Assembly: GCA_018268085.1 (NCBI GenBank)
Contig: JAFDXE010000013.1
Span: 1 to 64,000, forward strand
Reading direction: 5' to 3'
DNA length: 64,000 nt
Source: Bacteroidota bacterium
Lineage (GTDB): Bacteria; Bacteroidota; Bacteroidia; Chitinophagales; Chitinophagaceae
Position 1 is the first letter of the stretch. Each line of letters opens with the position of its first letter. Made by a program: the position numbers and the translations under genes. Shown here piece after piece: positions 19,717-29,360 of this stretch. The notes under the pieces are model-generated. The model saw only the letters and a program-made list of their open reading frames with translations, was not told the DNA's origin and did not search any database.

Positions 19717-20910
19717 TCATTTGTGTTTCGCTACTGTTTCAATTGCGTTTCTGAACCTGTCAATAATTTGATCCCATATATAATTTTGCTGAACATATTT
19801 TTTTCCCTGCTTACCCATAAGGCTGTTTAAAGACGTATCATTTACCAGTTTATCCATTGCTAAAACAAAGCTATTGTAGTCATCATAATAAAAGCCACCA
19901 CTGCTTTGATCAACATGATCTTTCATTACTTCACAAGCTTTATGCACCAGCACCGGCTTCTGCATCATAAATGCTTCCAGTACTACCATCGACAAACTTT
20001 CCAGTTTTGATGGCTGATACAAAAACAGGCATTGCCGTAATAAACAAAACTTCGTTTCATCATCAACGTAACCGAAGTGAAGAATATGTTTTGACACAGG
20101 AATTTTCATCTGTGCATTCCCGATGAGTACCAGTTTTATATCTTTTCCGGAAGCTTTCACATATTTTTCAAAAAACTTAAAATCTTCCCTGCTTATCTTC
20201 TTTGGATTTATTCTGCCTACATACAGGATGTAGTCGGAATCTATGTTCATGTCTTTTTTTACATCTCTACCCGGGATATGTGCCGGCAGATCAACCCCGG
20301 CGCCGGCAATCGCAAATTTCACCTGCGCATTGTTGAAAAGCCCATGCACAAATCTTTTTTCAGCAGGAGTATTGTACATGATAAAAGCCGGTTCCAGGAA
20401 TAACGGCCGGTAAATAGGCAGGTAGATAGCCCATTCGTCATGTGCTGTAGGAATAAAAATCGTTTTTGCAGGGTTTGCAGCAATTCCGGATACTGTAGGA
20501 TAATAGAGATAGGTATAAAATAACAGGCAATCATATTCCTGTTCATGGCGCTGAACAAATTCAACCAGTTCCGGTACATAAGGGCCCTGCGCCGCCACCC
20601 ATTTTTTGCAGTCCTCCGTTGAAGCTTCTTTTTTAAATAAACGCCTGCTGGTATTTATCTTCAGCCTTATTTTTTTCATCTCACTTTCGTTCCTTTCCTG
20701 CGTAGTTTTAAACCGGCGCACAGTTACTTTATTGAGCGTGCTGGTTCCGGGTTCCAGATCGTTCGCCCAGTTGGTATCAACAGCACAGGTGGTTAATACC
20801 TCCACCTCGTAAAACGCCGTTAATTTTTCAGCCAGTTGACGGCAATGCAGTTCTGCCCCGCCATTGATATTATTCCCGTACCGTTGAACGATGAATGCAA
20901 TTTTTTTCAT
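19717..20910 (-). CDS. GT4-family glycosyltransferase
   Basis: A 397-residue GT-B enzyme. The N-terminus (MKKIAFIVQRYGNNINGGAE) is the acceptor-side Rossmann start with a Gly-rich loop. The C-terminal half has ILYVGRINPKKISREDF near residue 230, LVLIGNA, and the donor-binding segment PSKLESLSMVVLEAFMMQKP, with the EX7E-like acidic pair typical of GT4. It is encoded against the direction of the rest of the cluster, with stops 4 bp apart from the preceding membrane gene. It probably acts on the same glycan. Confidence 0.88.
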   Translation of the reverse strand: MKKIAFIVQRYGNNINGGAELHCRQLAEKLTAFYEVEVLTTCAVDTNWANDLEPGTSTLNKVTVRRFKTTQERNESEMKKIRLKINTSRRLFKKEASTEDCKKWVAAQGPYVPELVEFVQRHEQEYDCLLFYTYLYYPTVSGIAANPAKTIFIPTAHDEWAIYLPIYRPLFLEPAFIMYNTPAEKRFVHGLFNNAQVKFAIAGAGVDLPAHIPGRDVKKDMNIDSDYILYVGRINPKKISREDFKFFEKYVKASGKDIKLVLIGNAQMKIPVSKHILHFGYVDDETKFCLLRQCLFLYQPSKLESLSMVVLEAFMMQKPVLVHKACEVMKDHVDQSSGGFYYDDYNSFVLAMDKLVNDTSLNSLMGKQGKKYVQQNYIWDQIIDRFRNAIETVAKHK

Positions 20911-21130
20911 GTAGTAAACTTAAATCCGGCCCGGAAATGCTTCTTTTCTTTTCCTTTCAGATCAAATGCCGTTAATCTTTTCAAAATACAAGATCATATT
21001 TTCACCGCAACATCAAAAGTATTTTTTGATGGAAACAGCATTTTTATACTGATTATTGTCATTTTATGCAACACGCTGAAAATATAAAGTACTGACGCTG
21101 TTAATATTAATAAAAAAAGTCAATTCTCCT

Positions 21131-21161
21131 TTTTGCCGGGGGCACGAATTTTGTAATTTCG
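21131..21161 (+). promoter_or_regulatory. Candidate sigma-ABfr promoter for the GT4 and ABC transporter genes
   Basis: TTTTG (21131-21135) and TAATTTCG (21154-21161, 5 of the 6 fixed positions of TAnnTTTG) are separated by 18 bp. The site lies 32 bp upstream of ATG 21194, a good position for a Bacteroidota promoter. Confidence 0.5.
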
Positions 21162-21193
21162 CAGTGCTTTAAATTAAAACAACCGACCGAGTT

Positions 21194-22255
21194 ATGAATA
21201 AAATTGTCCTGGATTGCGAACGCATGAAATATGCTGACACAGGCATTTATCATTACTGCCTCAACCTGGGCAACCACCTGGCCGGTGAACTTGATACAAG
21301 AAAAGAGAAACTGGTGTTCTATGCACCTGAATCTGCACAGGAAGCGCTAGGCCGATCAAATACTTTTATCACACAACATTCGCTGCACAAATTCCTGATG
21401 CCAACCTTGGGATCTTACGATTTATGGCATTCTACTTACCAGATGACCTCTTACCTGCCGGAAAGAAACCGCAGGATCAAAGTACTACTTACGATTCATG
21501 ACCTCAATTTTATATATGACGACAAGAAAACTGAGGTTAAAAAATCAAAACATCTAAAGCACCTGCAGGCAAATGTAGACAGAAGCGATGCCATCATTTG
21601 TATTTCAGAATTCTGCAAAAAAGATCTGTTGAAATATTGTGATACCGGGAACCGTCCCATTTATATTATTCATAACGGTACCAATCTTTTGAACAATCCC
21701 GGTTTGTCTTCTCATTCCTACAAGCCGTCTAACCGTTTTCTGTTTTCTATCGGTGTAATCACGCGTAAAAAGAATTTCCATTCCTTACTACCCTTACTGC
21801 AACAGGATGATGATATGGAATTACTCATCGCCGGAAGGGAAGATGATACGGAATACCTAAATTACTTAATGGATACTGCCCGCGATTTGGGCGTTGATCA
21901 TAAACTCCGCATACTGGGTTCTATTTCTGAAAACGAAAAGGCCTGGTATTTCGAAAATTGTTATGCATTTACATCACCTTCCACGGCAGAAGGATTTTGT
22001 ATGCCGGTGGCAGAAGCCATGTCGGTAGGTAAACCGCTGTTCCTCTCCAATAAAACAGCCCTGCCGGAAATTGGTGGAAACGTTGCCTTTTATTTCTCCG
22101 ATTTCAAGCCTTCCCAAATGCAGCAAACCTTTACCAATGGCATGACCTTATACAAGGAAACCAACATGAAAGACGCCATTAAAAAAAGAGGTGCCGATTT
22201 CTGCTGGGAAAAGGCTGCAAGAGAATACCTCGATGTGTATCGTTCTCTCTTATAA
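21194..22255 (+). CDS. GT4-family glycosyltransferase
   Basis: A 353-residue GT-B enzyme, N-terminus MNKIVLDCERMKYADTGIYH. The central LLTIHDLNFIYDD and AIICISEFCKKDL are typical of mannosyl/rhamnosyl-transferase-like GT4 enzymes, and the donor site is FTSPSTAEGFCMPVAEAMS (about residues 263-281) with FLFSIGVITRKKNF before it. A promoter-like site lies 32 bp upstream. It precedes the ABC exporter by about 80 bp in the same direction. Donor and acceptor are unknown. Confidence 0.9.
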   Translation: MNKIVLDCERMKYADTGIYHYCLNLGNHLAGELDTRKEKLVFYAPESAQEALGRSNTFITQHSLHKFLMPTLGSYDLWHSTYQMTSYLPERNRRIKVLLTIHDLNFIYDDKKTEVKKSKHLKHLQANVDRSDAIICISEFCKKDLLKYCDTGNRPIYIIHNGTNLLNNPGLSSHSYKPSNRFLFSIGVITRKKNFHSLLPLLQQDDDMELLIAGREDDTEYLNYLMDTARDLGVDHKLRILGSISENEKAWYFENCYAFTSPSTAEGFCMPVAEAMSVGKPLFLSNKTALPEIGGNVAFYFSDFKPSQMQQTFTNGMTLYKETNMKDAIKKRGADFCWEKAAREYLDVYRSLL

Positions 22256-22313
22256 GCTGCCGTTTTAACCTTCCTTTTGAGATAACAATTATTTACGATC
22301 CATTTAAATGCGT

Positions 22314-22321
22314 TAGTTTTG
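22314..22321 (+). promoter_or_regulatory. Candidate -7 promoter element before the ABC exporter
   Basis: TAGTTTTG matches TAnnTTTG exactly, 17 bp before the ATG at 22339. The nearest TTTTG upstream is too far (34 bp) to be a normal -33. Confidence 0.4.
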
Positions 22322-22338
22322 CGCCTTAAATTTTTTTA

Positions 22339-24183
22339 ATGAGAACCTATCGTCGTTTAGTTAAACATGTAAAACCTTACGGGGGGCATATCGTTCCTTT
22401 TTTCATTTTTACATTGATAGGAGTCTTCTTCAGCATTTTCCAGTTTGCCCTTATCATTCCGTTGCTGAACTTCCTTTTTAATTCGCACAGCCCGGCAGAA
22501 ATGGCTCAATATGCTACCCTGCCCAACTTTTCCTTTTCAGCCAATTATTTTAAAAGCCTGTTTTATTATGAAGTATATCATTTAAAAACAGTAAATGCCG
22601 TGTATGCCCTGTATTTTATTGCCGCTATTATTGTGGCTACCACGATACTAGCAAATTTCTTTAAGTACATGGCGCAACGATCACTCATCAGCGCCAGGAC
22701 CCTGCTCGTAAAAAAATTAAGGGAAGCCATATTTGGTAAGATCAATCGGCTGCACATGGGTTATTTTACCAAGGAACATAAGGGCGACCTGCTTTCCAGG
22801 ATGAATTCAGACGTGTTTGAAATTGAAGCGGTGGCATCCAATTCACTGGAGGTATTGTTTAAAGAACCATGGGTGATGATCGGATACTTTGCCGCACTTT
22901 TCGCCATATCAGTGAAGCTCACTTTATTTACGCTGCTCGTTATTCCAATTTCAGCATTTGGAATTGCCATGGTAACAAAAAGATTAAAAAAGGAAGCACA
23001 GGATATGCAATCATCTATCGGAAGATTGCTAACCATCATTGATGAAACGTTAATGGGTATGCGCATCATTCGTGCGTTTAACTCCACCGATTTTATATTA
23101 AAGCGCTTTAGCCGTGAAAATGATTTTTACCGCCGGGCAAGTTTATCAGGATTTAAAAGAAGAGAATTAGCTCCTGCATTTTCTGAAGTAGCAGGCGTAA
23201 TGGTTGTTGCCGGAATTTTAATCTATGGCGGAAGCATTATCCTGAACAATAAGGGAGCCAGCGTGGGACTGGAAGCAAGTGCCTTTATTGCCTTTATCGC
23301 CATATTTTCACAGGTGATGCGCCCTGCAAAAGCAATGGTAGTGGCCATGGGAAACATTCAAAGAGGAGAGGCTGCTGCCGTACGTATCCTTGAAGTACTG
23401 GAAACACCTGTACTGGTAGATGATAAACCAAACGCAATCACAATGCCCACTTTTGAGCACGCCATCGAATTTAAAAATGTAAGCTTTGGTTATTCAGATA
23501 CACCGGTTTTAAAAGACATCAGCTTTAAACTCGACAAAGGAAAAACACTGGCGTTAGTAGGCCCTTCCGGTGTTGGTAAATCAACCATCGCCGATTTATT
23601 GCCCAGGTTTTATGATGTAAACAGCGGAAGCATTATCATTGATGGAAAAGATATCCGTGATTTTACCATGGAATCATTGCGCAAGCAAATGAGTTTTGTA
23701 ACACAGGATATCGTTTTATTCAACGACACCATCTTCAACAACATTGCATTGGGCAAACCGGATGCAACAGAAGAAGATGTGATCAATGCAGCGAAGATTG
23801 CCAATGCACATGATTTTATTATCCAAACGGAAAATGGCTACCATACCAATATCGGCGACAGGGGTGTGCGGTTATCGGGCGGGCAAAGACAAAGATTAAG
23901 TATTGCAAGAGCCGTATTTAAAAATCCGGCGATATTGATATTGGACGAAGCTACTTCAGCACTCGATACAGAATCTGAAAAATCAGTTCAGGATGCACTG
24001 GATAACCTGATGGAAGGAAGAACCACACTGGTAATTGCACATCGACTGAGTACCATTAAGGAAGCCGACGAAATACTGATCTTACAAGACGGTAAAATTG
24101 TAGAAAGAGGAAGTCATTTCGAACTGATCGAAATAGAAGAAAGCATTTACCGTAAGCTTACCCTGATGCAAAAAATTGCATAG
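22339..24183 (+). CDS. ABC exporter, fused permease and ATPase (MsbA-like)
   Basis: A 614-residue half-transporter: a six-helix type I exporter membrane domain (about residues 15-340), then an ATP-binding domain with Walker A GPSGVGKST (about 408-416), signature LSGGQRQR (about 513-520), Walker B ILILDEATSALD (about 533-544) and H-loop IAHRLS (about 566). Homodimers of this type flip lipids, lipid A-core or lipid-linked glycans across the inner membrane. Its place at the end of the glycosyltransferase cluster suggests export of that glycan or its lipid carrier, though a general MsbA role is possible. Confidence 0.92.
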   Translation: MRTYRRLVKHVKPYGGHIVPFFIFTLIGVFFSIFQFALIIPLLNFLFNSHSPAEMAQYATLPNFSFSANYFKSLFYYEVYHLKTVNAVYALYFIAAIIVATTILANFFKYMAQRSLISARTLLVKKLREAIFGKINRLHMGYFTKEHKGDLLSRMNSDVFEIEAVASNSLEVLFKEPWVMIGYFAALFAISVKLTLFTLLVIPISAFGIAMVTKRLKKEAQDMQSSIGRLLTIIDETLMGMRIIRAFNSTDFILKRFSRENDFYRRASLSGFKRRELAPAFSEVAGVMVVAGILIYGGSIILNNKGASVGLEASAFIAFIAIFSQVMRPAKAMVVAMGNIQRGEAAAVRILEVLETPVLVDDKPNAITMPTFEHAIEFKNVSFGYSDTPVLKDISFKLDKGKTLALVGPSGVGKSTIADLLPRFYDVNSGSIIIDGKDIRDFTMESLRKQMSFVTQDIVLFNDTIFNNIALGKPDATEEDVINAAKIANAHDFIIQTENGYHTNIGDRGVRLSGGQRQRLSIARAVFKNPAILILDEATSALDTESEKSVQDALDNLMEGRTTLVIAHRLSTIKEADEILILQDGKIVERGSHFELIEIEESIYRKLTLMQKIA

Positions 24184-24250
24184 CATAACTGAAAGGCATA
24201 GCCGAAGTCTGCTGCTTACAGAACTACACTTTCTTCATCAATAAACGAGT

Positions 24251-25108
24251 ATGAAAAAGATATTCATAGCTGCAAGCATTCTCACCATCGTAATTGCTGC
24301 CTGTAAAAAAACAGACACTACCGATTCAACCGTACCCCTGCAAACGAATTATACCAATGTAGCTTACGGGATCGATCCTGCACAGGTGATGGATGTTTAC
24401 CTCCCGCCAAACAGGAGCACCTCCTTCACAAACGTACTCGTGCTCATCCATGGTGGTAGCTGGAGTGGCGGCGATAAAACTGATTTTGCTACATTCATTG
24501 ATACCATTCAAAAACGATTTCCCGACTACGCCATTTTTAACCTGAATTACCGGCTGGCCAGCGGCACACAAAATTTATTTCCAACACAGGAACAGGATAT
24601 CAACACTGCCATTGATTTCATTTATTCAAAACGCAACGATTATAAAATATCCGACAATTATGCGCTGCTCGGAACAAGTGCCGGTGCCCATTTGGCTTTG
24701 TTGCAGGCATACAAAGACACCCTCCCCGTTAGGGCAAAAACAGTGATCGATTTTTTTGGCCCGTCAGACATGACGGAGATGTACAACAACCCCACTATCC
24801 CCGGGGGAGAGCTGGTAATATTCAGTGTGATGGGAACAACGCCAACGGGTAACAGCAGTTTATATGCAGAGAGCAGCCCGGTAAATTATGTAACACCCCG
24901 CGTATCACCAACAATCATTTTCCATGGCGGTAGCGATATTGTGGTTCGTCATGAACAATCAGATACGTTGTTTGCAAGACTTGACTCGGCCAATGTTGCT
25001 GCAACCTATGTTGTATATCCTACGCAGGGACATGGATGGACGAACAGCGATACACTTTCCGATTCGTTCAATCGGCTGGATGCATTTCTAAGACAACACA
25101 TGCCATAA
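24251..25108 (+). CDS. Alpha/beta-hydrolase lipoprotein (esterase-like)
   Basis: A 285-residue lipoprotein: SPII signal with a lipobox ending at Cys18 (IVIAAC) followed by a short polar linker. The fold is an HSL/BD-FAE-type esterase: oxyanion motif HGGSW near residue 67, nucleophile elbow GTSAGAH near 140, an acidic residue in FHGGSDIVV near 225, and the catalytic His in QGHGWT near 260. Such enzymes deacylate or deacetylate small esters or carbohydrates at the cell surface or in the periplasm. It is followed 30 bp later by the YkuD-like gene and may share a transcript. Confidence 0.87.
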   Translation: MKKIFIAASILTIVIAACKKTDTTDSTVPLQTNYTNVAYGIDPAQVMDVYLPPNRSTSFTNVLVLIHGGSWSGGDKTDFATFIDTIQKRFPDYAIFNLNYRLASGTQNLFPTQEQDINTAIDFIYSKRNDYKISDNYALLGTSAGAHLALLQAYKDTLPVRAKTVIDFFGPSDMTEMYNNPTIPGGELVIFSVMGTTPTGNSSLYAESSPVNYVTPRVSPTIIFHGGSDIVVRHEQSDTLFARLDSANVAATYVVYPTQGHGWTNSDTLSDSFNRLDAFLRQHMP

Positions 25109-25138
25109 TTGTACTAATGCTTTATGATCCATACCGGC

Positions 25139-26410
25139 ATGAAAAATCTCTTTATATCAGTGCTCACCTGCATTTGCGTACAACAATCGCAGGCGCAGTA
25201 CACACCTTATTTTCTAAAAGGAACGCTGAAAGAAAACAGGCAACAGCTTCACCGGAATATCGTAAACAACATCATCACTAAAAATTTATCGCTGCCATTA
25301 ACCGATTCAACGGAGGAAAAATGGGAGGCTGCATTTGAAGCCATCGAACAAATCAATTATTCATCTGCATGGGTTGATGCTAAGGTTCACCAGGTATCCA
25401 CTGAACTTACAGCGCACAGCAATACATTTCAATGTGCATTTCTGCAACTGGTTTATGCCCGTTATCCGGGCCTGTTTCAGCAAACGGTTTCTACGCTCCT
25501 GCAACATACTAACGAACAACAGGTGATGGTAATGGCAGCTTTAAACCTGCTGAAATCTCCTGCTAACGAAGCCGGTAAAAAACTGGCTGCCGTAAAAACT
25601 AAAGAGGCACTGGTATCTGATCCAAACAACCCGGTATTGATTGAATTGTTATACAATATTCAACACCCGGAAATATTATTTCCAACAGAAACATTGCGTG
25701 ACCTGTTCAATAAGAACTACCTCGCAGGAAATACGGTAGTTTTCAGCTTACAAAGAAAGAACAGGGATTACCCGGGTATTGTTTTGGTGAGAGATACAGC
25801 CGGAAATTTTGTAAGGATAAACAATCAGCTTTTCGCCGTACCGCAACTGGCAAAAAGTGCGACTACGCTTCCCGGTTACCTGCGTAATGGTAACACACCC
25901 GAAGGCATTTTCCGGATGGATGGCTTTGATACATCTGCCAGTAATTTTATAGGGCCCACCACCAACATACAGCTAACGCTGCCTTTTGAATATTCGGCTC
26001 GTCATTTCTTCAGGGATTCATCGTTAACAGACACTAGCTGGAATATTGATCTCTATAAAAAGCAATTGCCGGCATCATTGCAAAATTATTTTCCGCTATA
26101 TGAAACCTGGTATGCCGGCAAATCGGGAAGAAATGAAATCATCGCACACGGTACAACCATTGATCCTTCCTACTATAAAAATAAACCCTATTACCCGCTT
26201 ACGCCAACGCTTGGATGCCTGTGTACAAAAGAAATATGGAATGATGAAACCGGCCGGCTGGCAGAGAGCGATCAGCAACTGCTTGTAAATGCACTGCTCA
26301 AAGCAGGCGGACCAAACGGATACCTTTTAGTGATCAACCTCGATGATCAGCAAAAGCCTGTCGATATCAGTGAAATCATCAATTTCCTTCCGCCTCCAAA
26401 TCATAACTAA
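25139..26410 (+). CDS. Secreted YkuD-like (L,D-transpeptidase fold) protein
   Basis: A 423-residue secreted protein with a signal peptide ending around QSQA-Q (residue ~20). Residues ~25-200 are helical and unassigned. The C-terminal part contains GNTPEGIFRM, then a conserved-type AHGTT (His337) and TLGCLCTKEIW (Cys360 and Cys362). This His...S/T-x-GC arrangement is the catalytic signature of L,D-transpeptidases, which cross-link peptidoglycan or attach proteins to it. I chose ATG 25139 because the signal peptide starts there; an in-frame ATG at 25124 adds five residues. The usual Arg two residues after the Cys is replaced by Cys, so activity is uncertain. Confidence 0.7.
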   Translation: MKNLFISVLTCICVQQSQAQYTPYFLKGTLKENRQQLHRNIVNNIITKNLSLPLTDSTEEKWEAAFEAIEQINYSSAWVDAKVHQVSTELTAHSNTFQCAFLQLVYARYPGLFQQTVSTLLQHTNEQQVMVMAALNLLKSPANEAGKKLAAVKTKEALVSDPNNPVLIELLYNIQHPEILFPTETLRDLFNKNYLAGNTVVFSLQRKNRDYPGIVLVRDTAGNFVRINNQLFAVPQLAKSATTLPGYLRNGNTPEGIFRMDGFDTSASNFIGPTTNIQLTLPFEYSARHFFRDSSLTDTSWNIDLYKKQLPASLQNYFPLYETWYAGKSGRNEIIAHGTTIDPSYYKNKPYYPLTPTLGCLCTKEIWNDETGRLAESDQQLLVNALLKAGGPNGYLLVINLDDQQKPVDISEIINFLPPPNHN

Positions 26411-26433
26411 TGCATTGAACGTAACTTTATGGC

Positions 26434-27693
26434 ATGAGTTCAATTCCTCTTGCTGAAAGAATGCGCCCTGCAACGCTCGAACAATTGTCCGGGCAGGCAC
26501 ATCTTACCGGTAAAGGAAGTATTCTTCGAACAGCCATTGAAAAAGGAAAAGTGCCTTCGATGATTTTATGGGGACCGCCCGGAGTGGGTAAAACCACTAT
26601 TGCAAACATCATTGCCACGACTTTACACAAACCTTTTTACAACATCAGCGCCATTTCTTCGGGAGTAAAGGAAATGCGGGAGATCATTGAAGAGGCAAAA
26701 GAAAAAGAAGGAGCCATACTTTTTATTGATGAGATACATCGTTTCAACAAAGCACAACAGGATGCATTGCTGGGCGCAGTGGAAAAAGGCATCATCACCC
26801 TGATCGGTGCAACAACGGAAAACCCCTCTTTCGAAGTGAACAGCGCTTTACTGAGCCGTTGCCAGGTATATGTTTTGAAACCGCTCAATGAAAATGATCT
26901 CACAGCATTGCTTCACCAGGCCATTAGCAACGATGTTCAATTAAAAAAACTGAATATCAGCATTAAAGAAACTGCCGCATTGTTCAGCATTGCAGGCGGG
27001 GATGCAAGAAAACTGCTCAACTTACTGGAACTGGTAGTCGAAGTATTGGGTAAAGATGCCATTATAACAGATGATGCCGTGATGGAAATTGCGCAGCAAC
27101 GGATAGCACTGTATGATAAAAAAGGCGAACAGCACTATGATATCATTTCGGCATTCATCAAAAGTATGCGGGGCAGTGATCCTAATGCTGCTGTGTATTG
27201 GCTTGCCCGAATGATTGCAGGCGGTGAAGATGTAAAATTCATCGCCAGGAGAATGCTCATTTTTGCCAGTGAAGATATTGGCAATGCCAACCCGAATGCA
27301 TTACTATTGGCCAACAGTACTTTCCAGGCCGTGAATGTAATTGGTTACCCAGAATCGCAATTGATATTGTCGCAGTGTGCTATTTACCTGGCTTCTTCGG
27401 CAAAAAGCAATTCGGCCACGCTTGCAATCGGTGAAGCCATGAATGCCGTTCAACAGTTGGGTGATCTGCCTGTGCCGCTTCATATCAGGAACGCCCCCAC
27501 GAAGATGATGAAACAGATGAACTACGGAAAAGATTATAAATATGCACACCTTTACGATAACAATTTTATTTTGCAGGAATTTTTGCCCGATGCAGTGAAA
27601 GGAAGAACATTTTATTCGCCGCAAAAAAATGCAAGAGAAGAAGAGTTGCGGAAATTTTTAAAAGAACGCTGGAAAGATAAATATGGCTACTGA
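26434..27693 (+). CDS. rarA: Replication-associated recombination protein A (AAA+ ATPase)
   Basis: A 419-residue clamp-loader-like ATPase acting at stalled replication forks. Walker A is GPPGVGKTT (about residues 48-56), Walker B ILFIDEIHRFNKAQQD (about 95-110), sensor I GATTENPSFE (about 130), followed by the arginine finger region LLSRCQVY. The C-terminal MgsA-type tetramerisation domain ends the protein. Length matches the family. The stop overlaps the start of the acetyltransferase gene by one base (TGATG), indicating translational coupling. Confidence 0.95.
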   Translation: MSSIPLAERMRPATLEQLSGQAHLTGKGSILRTAIEKGKVPSMILWGPPGVGKTTIANIIATTLHKPFYNISAISSGVKEMREIIEEAKEKEGAILFIDEIHRFNKAQQDALLGAVEKGIITLIGATTENPSFEVNSALLSRCQVYVLKPLNENDLTALLHQAISNDVQLKKLNISIKETAALFSIAGGDARKLLNLLELVVEVLGKDAIITDDAVMEIAQQRIALYDKKGEQHYDIISAFIKSMRGSDPNAAVYWLARMIAGGEDVKFIARRMLIFASEDIGNANPNALLLANSTFQAVNVIGYPESQLILSQCAIYLASSAKSNSATLAIGEAMNAVQQLGDLPVPLHIRNAPTKMMKQMNYGKDYKYAHLYDNNFILQEFLPDAVKGRTFYSPQKNAREEELRKFLKERWKDKYGY

Positions 27694-28145
27694 TGGAAAA
27701 TGTACAATGGACATACAAATCATTCAATGAACTTTCTCTTACTGAGTTATACAGTATCCTGCAATTGCGCAGTGAAGTATTTGTTGTAGAACAACACTGT
27801 CCTTATCTGGATGCAGATGATAAAGACCAGCCTTCTTTTCATTTATGCGGATGGCTCAACAATAAACTGGTTGCATACGCCCGCATATTACCTCCCGGTA
27901 TCGCATTCCATGAAGCCAGTATCGGGCGTGTGAGCACTGCACTTTCTTTTCGCAGACATGGCGCCGGTAAAATGCTGATGCAAAGAGCTATTGAACATAC
28001 AATACAACAGTTTCCCGGTGCTGGTATTCAAATCGGGGCACAATCCTACCTGCTGCGGTTTTATAGTGAACTCGGTTTCAACAGCACCCATGATGAGTAC
28101 CTCGAAGATGGCATTCCGCATACACACATGATCTACGGTAAATAA
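27693..28145 (+). CDS. GNAT-family N-acetyltransferase, ElaA-like
   Basis: A 150-residue protein with the ElaA pattern: LYSILQLRSEVFVVEQ near the N-terminus, YLDADDKDQPSFHL, ARILPPG, then the acetyl-CoA loop region IGRVSTALSFRRHGAGKMLM (about residues 78-97) and FYSELGF near 125. GNAT enzymes transfer acetyl from acetyl-CoA to an amine; the ElaA substrate is unknown. The ATG overlaps the rarA stop codon. Confidence 0.88.
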   Translation: MENVQWTYKSFNELSLTELYSILQLRSEVFVVEQHCPYLDADDKDQPSFHLCGWLNNKLVAYARILPPGIAFHEASIGRVSTALSFRRHGAGKMLMQRAIEHTIQQFPGAGIQIGAQSYLLRFYSELGFNSTHDEYLEDGIPHTHMIYGK

Positions 28146-28252
28146 AGCAGTTTTTAATACAATATTTAGCTAAAACAGGCGTTTAACCTTATTGGTAATA
28201 TTTCAGTATTGCCAAAAATCCGTTATCTGTTGAAGGCTAAAACCGAATCCTG

Positions 28253-29251
28253 ATGAAACCATATTTACCCAACATTGTTGGTAAAACTGCGCTCCTGATC
28301 TTCCTCTGTTTTACATTGGTTATTCCATCATACGCCCAGCATTTATCATTTGGAAAAGAAAGAGTGGTAGTTGAATGTGGATTAAACTTCGGCCCTACCT
28401 TTTTCCTCGGAGACCTGGGTGGACATCGTGGTAAAGGAACTCACTTTGTAAAAGACCTCAATCTTCCGCTTACTAAATTAATGAAAGGCGCTTTTATTGC
28501 TGTATATCCGAACGACTGGTTGGGAATTCGTGTTGCCGGTCAATATACTTATGTAGAAGGTCGTGACAATATTATTGATACCAAAGGAGAAGATGAATTA
28601 TGGAGAAAACAACGCAACCTCGATTTCAGAAGTGATGTGTGGGAATTATACGGTGCATTTGAAGTGTATCCTACCATGTTATTTAATACTGATGAAGATT
28701 ATGATCCTATTATCAGGCCGTATGGATTTATTGGCGTAGGCATGTTTCATTTTGATCCCGAAGGATCGCTTACAGATTCCCGTGGTAATGTAACCTGGCA
28801 TAAACTTCACCCTTTAAAAACAGAAGGCCAGGGCATGCCCGAATATCCCGATAAAAAACCTTATTCGCTTACACAAATGAATATTCCAATGGGATTCGGC
28901 GCCAGGGTAAAAATAAGTCCGAGAGTAAATACAAGCCTCGAATTATTATACAGGAAAACATTTACTGATTACATGGATGATGTGAGTACAACTTATATAG
29001 ACCCCAATGATTTCGATCGCAACTTATCTCAACAGGATGCTGCGATTGCGAGACAAATACATGATAAAACCGTTGGAATTATTACGCCGGGCATTAACCG
29101 TTATGAACCCGGAACACAACGTGGTAATTCAAAAAATATGGACGCTTATTTTTCTTTCGTGATTAAACTTGGAATTCAGTTGGGCGATGTGTATGATTCA
29201 AGACCTGACAAAGTTGCCAAAAGACAAATGAGATGTCCACACTTTTTCTAA
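28253..29251 (+). CDS. Outer-membrane beta-barrel protein, PorG-like (DUF6089 type)
   Basis: A 332-residue protein with a signal peptide ending near SYA-Q (residue ~28) and alternating beta-strand sequence throughout, including ECGLNFGPTFFLGDLGG and repeated aromatic strand ends. The C-terminus ends in RCPHFF with a terminal Phe, usual for outer-membrane barrels. The pattern resembles PorG, an outer-membrane component of the type IX secretion system, which fits the T9SS cargo genes in this window. I assign this by pattern only; it could be another DUF6089 barrel. Confidence 0.65.
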   Translation: MKPYLPNIVGKTALLIFLCFTLVIPSYAQHLSFGKERVVVECGLNFGPTFFLGDLGGHRGKGTHFVKDLNLPLTKLMKGAFIAVYPNDWLGIRVAGQYTYVEGRDNIIDTKGEDELWRKQRNLDFRSDVWELYGAFEVYPTMLFNTDEDYDPIIRPYGFIGVGMFHFDPEGSLTDSRGNVTWHKLHPLKTEGQGMPEYPDKKPYSLTQMNIPMGFGARVKISPRVNTSLELLYRKTFTDYMDDVSTTYIDPNDFDRNLSQQDAAIARQIHDKTVGIITPGINRYEPGTQRGNSKNMDAYFSFVIKLGIQLGDVYDSRPDKVAKRQMRCPHFF

Positions 29252-29261
29252 CTAACTGTTG

Positions 29262-29360
29262 ATGAAAAGAATTTTTAAATATCATCCGAATGTTTACAGG
29301 ATAATTTTTTTAATTGCCTGCGTATTACTGGTGTTGCTGTATAACAGTACCAGGGCATAA
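29262..29360 (+). CDS. Possible 32-residue membrane peptide
   Basis: A small open frame starting ATG 11 bp after the barrel gene stop. The predicted peptide begins MKRIFKYHPNVYR, continues with one hydrophobic helix (about residues 14-27) and ends NSTRA. Positive-inside charge at the N-terminus and the tight spacing suggest translation, but there is no homologue I recognise. It may be spurious. Confidence 0.35.
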   Translation: MKRIFKYHPNVYRIIFLIACVLLVLLYNSTRA

